64,000 nt of DNA from Oribacterium parvum ACB1. GTDB taxonomy: Bacteria > Bacillota > Clostridia > Lachnospirales > Lachnospiraceae. The translations under genes and the position numbers were made by a program. Where the stretch lies: positions 1,236,501 through 1,300,500 of the forward strand of contig NZ_KE148312.1 of NCBI RefSeq assembly GCF_000238055.2. Reading direction: 5' to 3'. Within the stretch, counting starts at the first letter, position 1. Every line of letters starts with the position of its first letter. Of the stretch, positions 63,667 to 64,000 are shown piece by piece. The notes below the pieces were generated by a model. The model made no database searches and was not told the DNA's origin. It saw only the letters and a program-made list of their open reading frames with translations.

Positions 63667-64000
63667 ATGCAATTTGAAAGAGAGTTTTTCTATGATGAAG
63701 TTCGGGATGGATTTTATATTCCCGGAATAATGAAAAGAGCGTGGGGGGCAGAACTCACGATTCTCTCTGAGGTGGATAGAATTTGCAAGAAGTATGATAT
63801 TTCCTACTATGCGGATGGCGGAACACTTCTTGGGGCCGTGCGAGATGGACAATTTATTCCTTGGGATGATGATCTTGATATAATGATGCTTCGAGAGGAC
63901 TATAATCGCTTCGTTCAGGTGGTTCAACAAGAACTGCCTGAAGAAATGTCTTTTTATAGTTTTGAGGTATGTAAAGAGTATGAGACATTTGCATCGTCAG
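63667..64000 (+). CDS. Second LicD-family protein, 3' truncated by window edge
   Basis: ATG 63667 follows AGAAGGAG. The first 111 codons (MQFEREFFYDEVRDGFYIPG, GGTLLGAVR, WDDDLDIMM) are close to the preceding LicD gene, especially in residues 1-75, then diverge (YNRFVQVVQQEL). It is a tandem paralogue; whether it also carries the C-terminal domain cannot be seen. Confidence 0.88.
   Translation, partial: MQFEREFFYDEVRDGFYIPGIMKRAWGAELTILSEVDRICKKYDISYYADGGTLLGAVRDGQFIPWDDDLDIMMLREDYNRFVQVVQQELPEEMSFYSFEVCKEYETFASS

Noticed and set aside
1-64000. tRNA or rRNA genes
   Set aside because: Scanned by eye for TTCGANNC-type loops and conserved rRNA blocks; none was convincing.

Overview
The window is a chromosomal stretch of a low-to-mid GC, motile, anaerobic Firmicute, most likely a Lachnospiraceae member. 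This is inferred from gene content, not from a marker-gene search. The clues are a fused SecDF, FabK instead of FabI, a group-B-type [FeFe] hydrogenase, CsrA/FliW, a YlqG/YlqH-like flagellar gene pair, DUF1576, DUF1934 and DUF4349 proteins, and choline-binding-type surface proteins next to LicD genes. Both ends cut genes: an RND transporter on the left and a second LicD gene on the right.

Layout. 1-5.9 kb: RND efflux pump and two TolC-like secreted proteins, the second preceded by a 15-bp in-frame tandem repeat. 6.0-12.4 kb: a glycosyltransferase, a minus-strand [FeFe] hydrogenase, an unrecognised soluble protein and an NhaC-type antiporter. 12.5-21.9 kb: a type II fatty-acid operon (acpP-accD-accA-fabH-fabK-fabD-fabG-fabF-fabZ) followed by a MarR-family regulator; accB and accC are not here. 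22-28.5 kb: secDF, tgt, yajC, ddl, a DUF1934 protein and an unknown membrane protein. 28.6-36.5 kb: rpoB-rpoC with a long leader, not linked to ribosomal protein genes. 36.5-45.9 kb: a TetR-type regulator with oleate hydratase, a putative glycoside hydrolase with a sugar ABC importer (no ATPase gene), and a DUF4349 lipoprotein. 46-61.3 kb: flagellar genes. csrA, fliW, a small protein and flgL on the minus strand are separated by asparaginase and a DUF1576 protein from flgK, flgN and flgM. A FliK-like protein, an FlhB-like protein, two choline-binding-type proteins, a lytic transglycosylase and a PilZ protein follow on the plus strand. 61.3-64 kb: a truncated glycosyltransferase and two tandem LicD genes.

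The most interesting non-coding signal is a family of four interspersed elements (about 6946-7242, 17013-17196, 20472-20620, 59418-59623). Each has a conserved core carried between long arms. The arms differ completely between copies but are self-complementary within each copy. An internal hairpin keeps pairing through compensatory changes around a conserved GA/GA motif. This is what a structured RNA, or a mobile element built on one, looks like. Two copies sit inside the fatty-acid operon. I cannot assign it to a known family without a covariance-model search.

Other points of interest are short tandem repeats in A-rich intergenic DNA, the co-location of LicD enzymes with choline-binding-type proteins in a flagellar locus, TolC-like proteins in an apparently single-membrane bacterium, and an isolated rpoBC operon with a possible attenuator.
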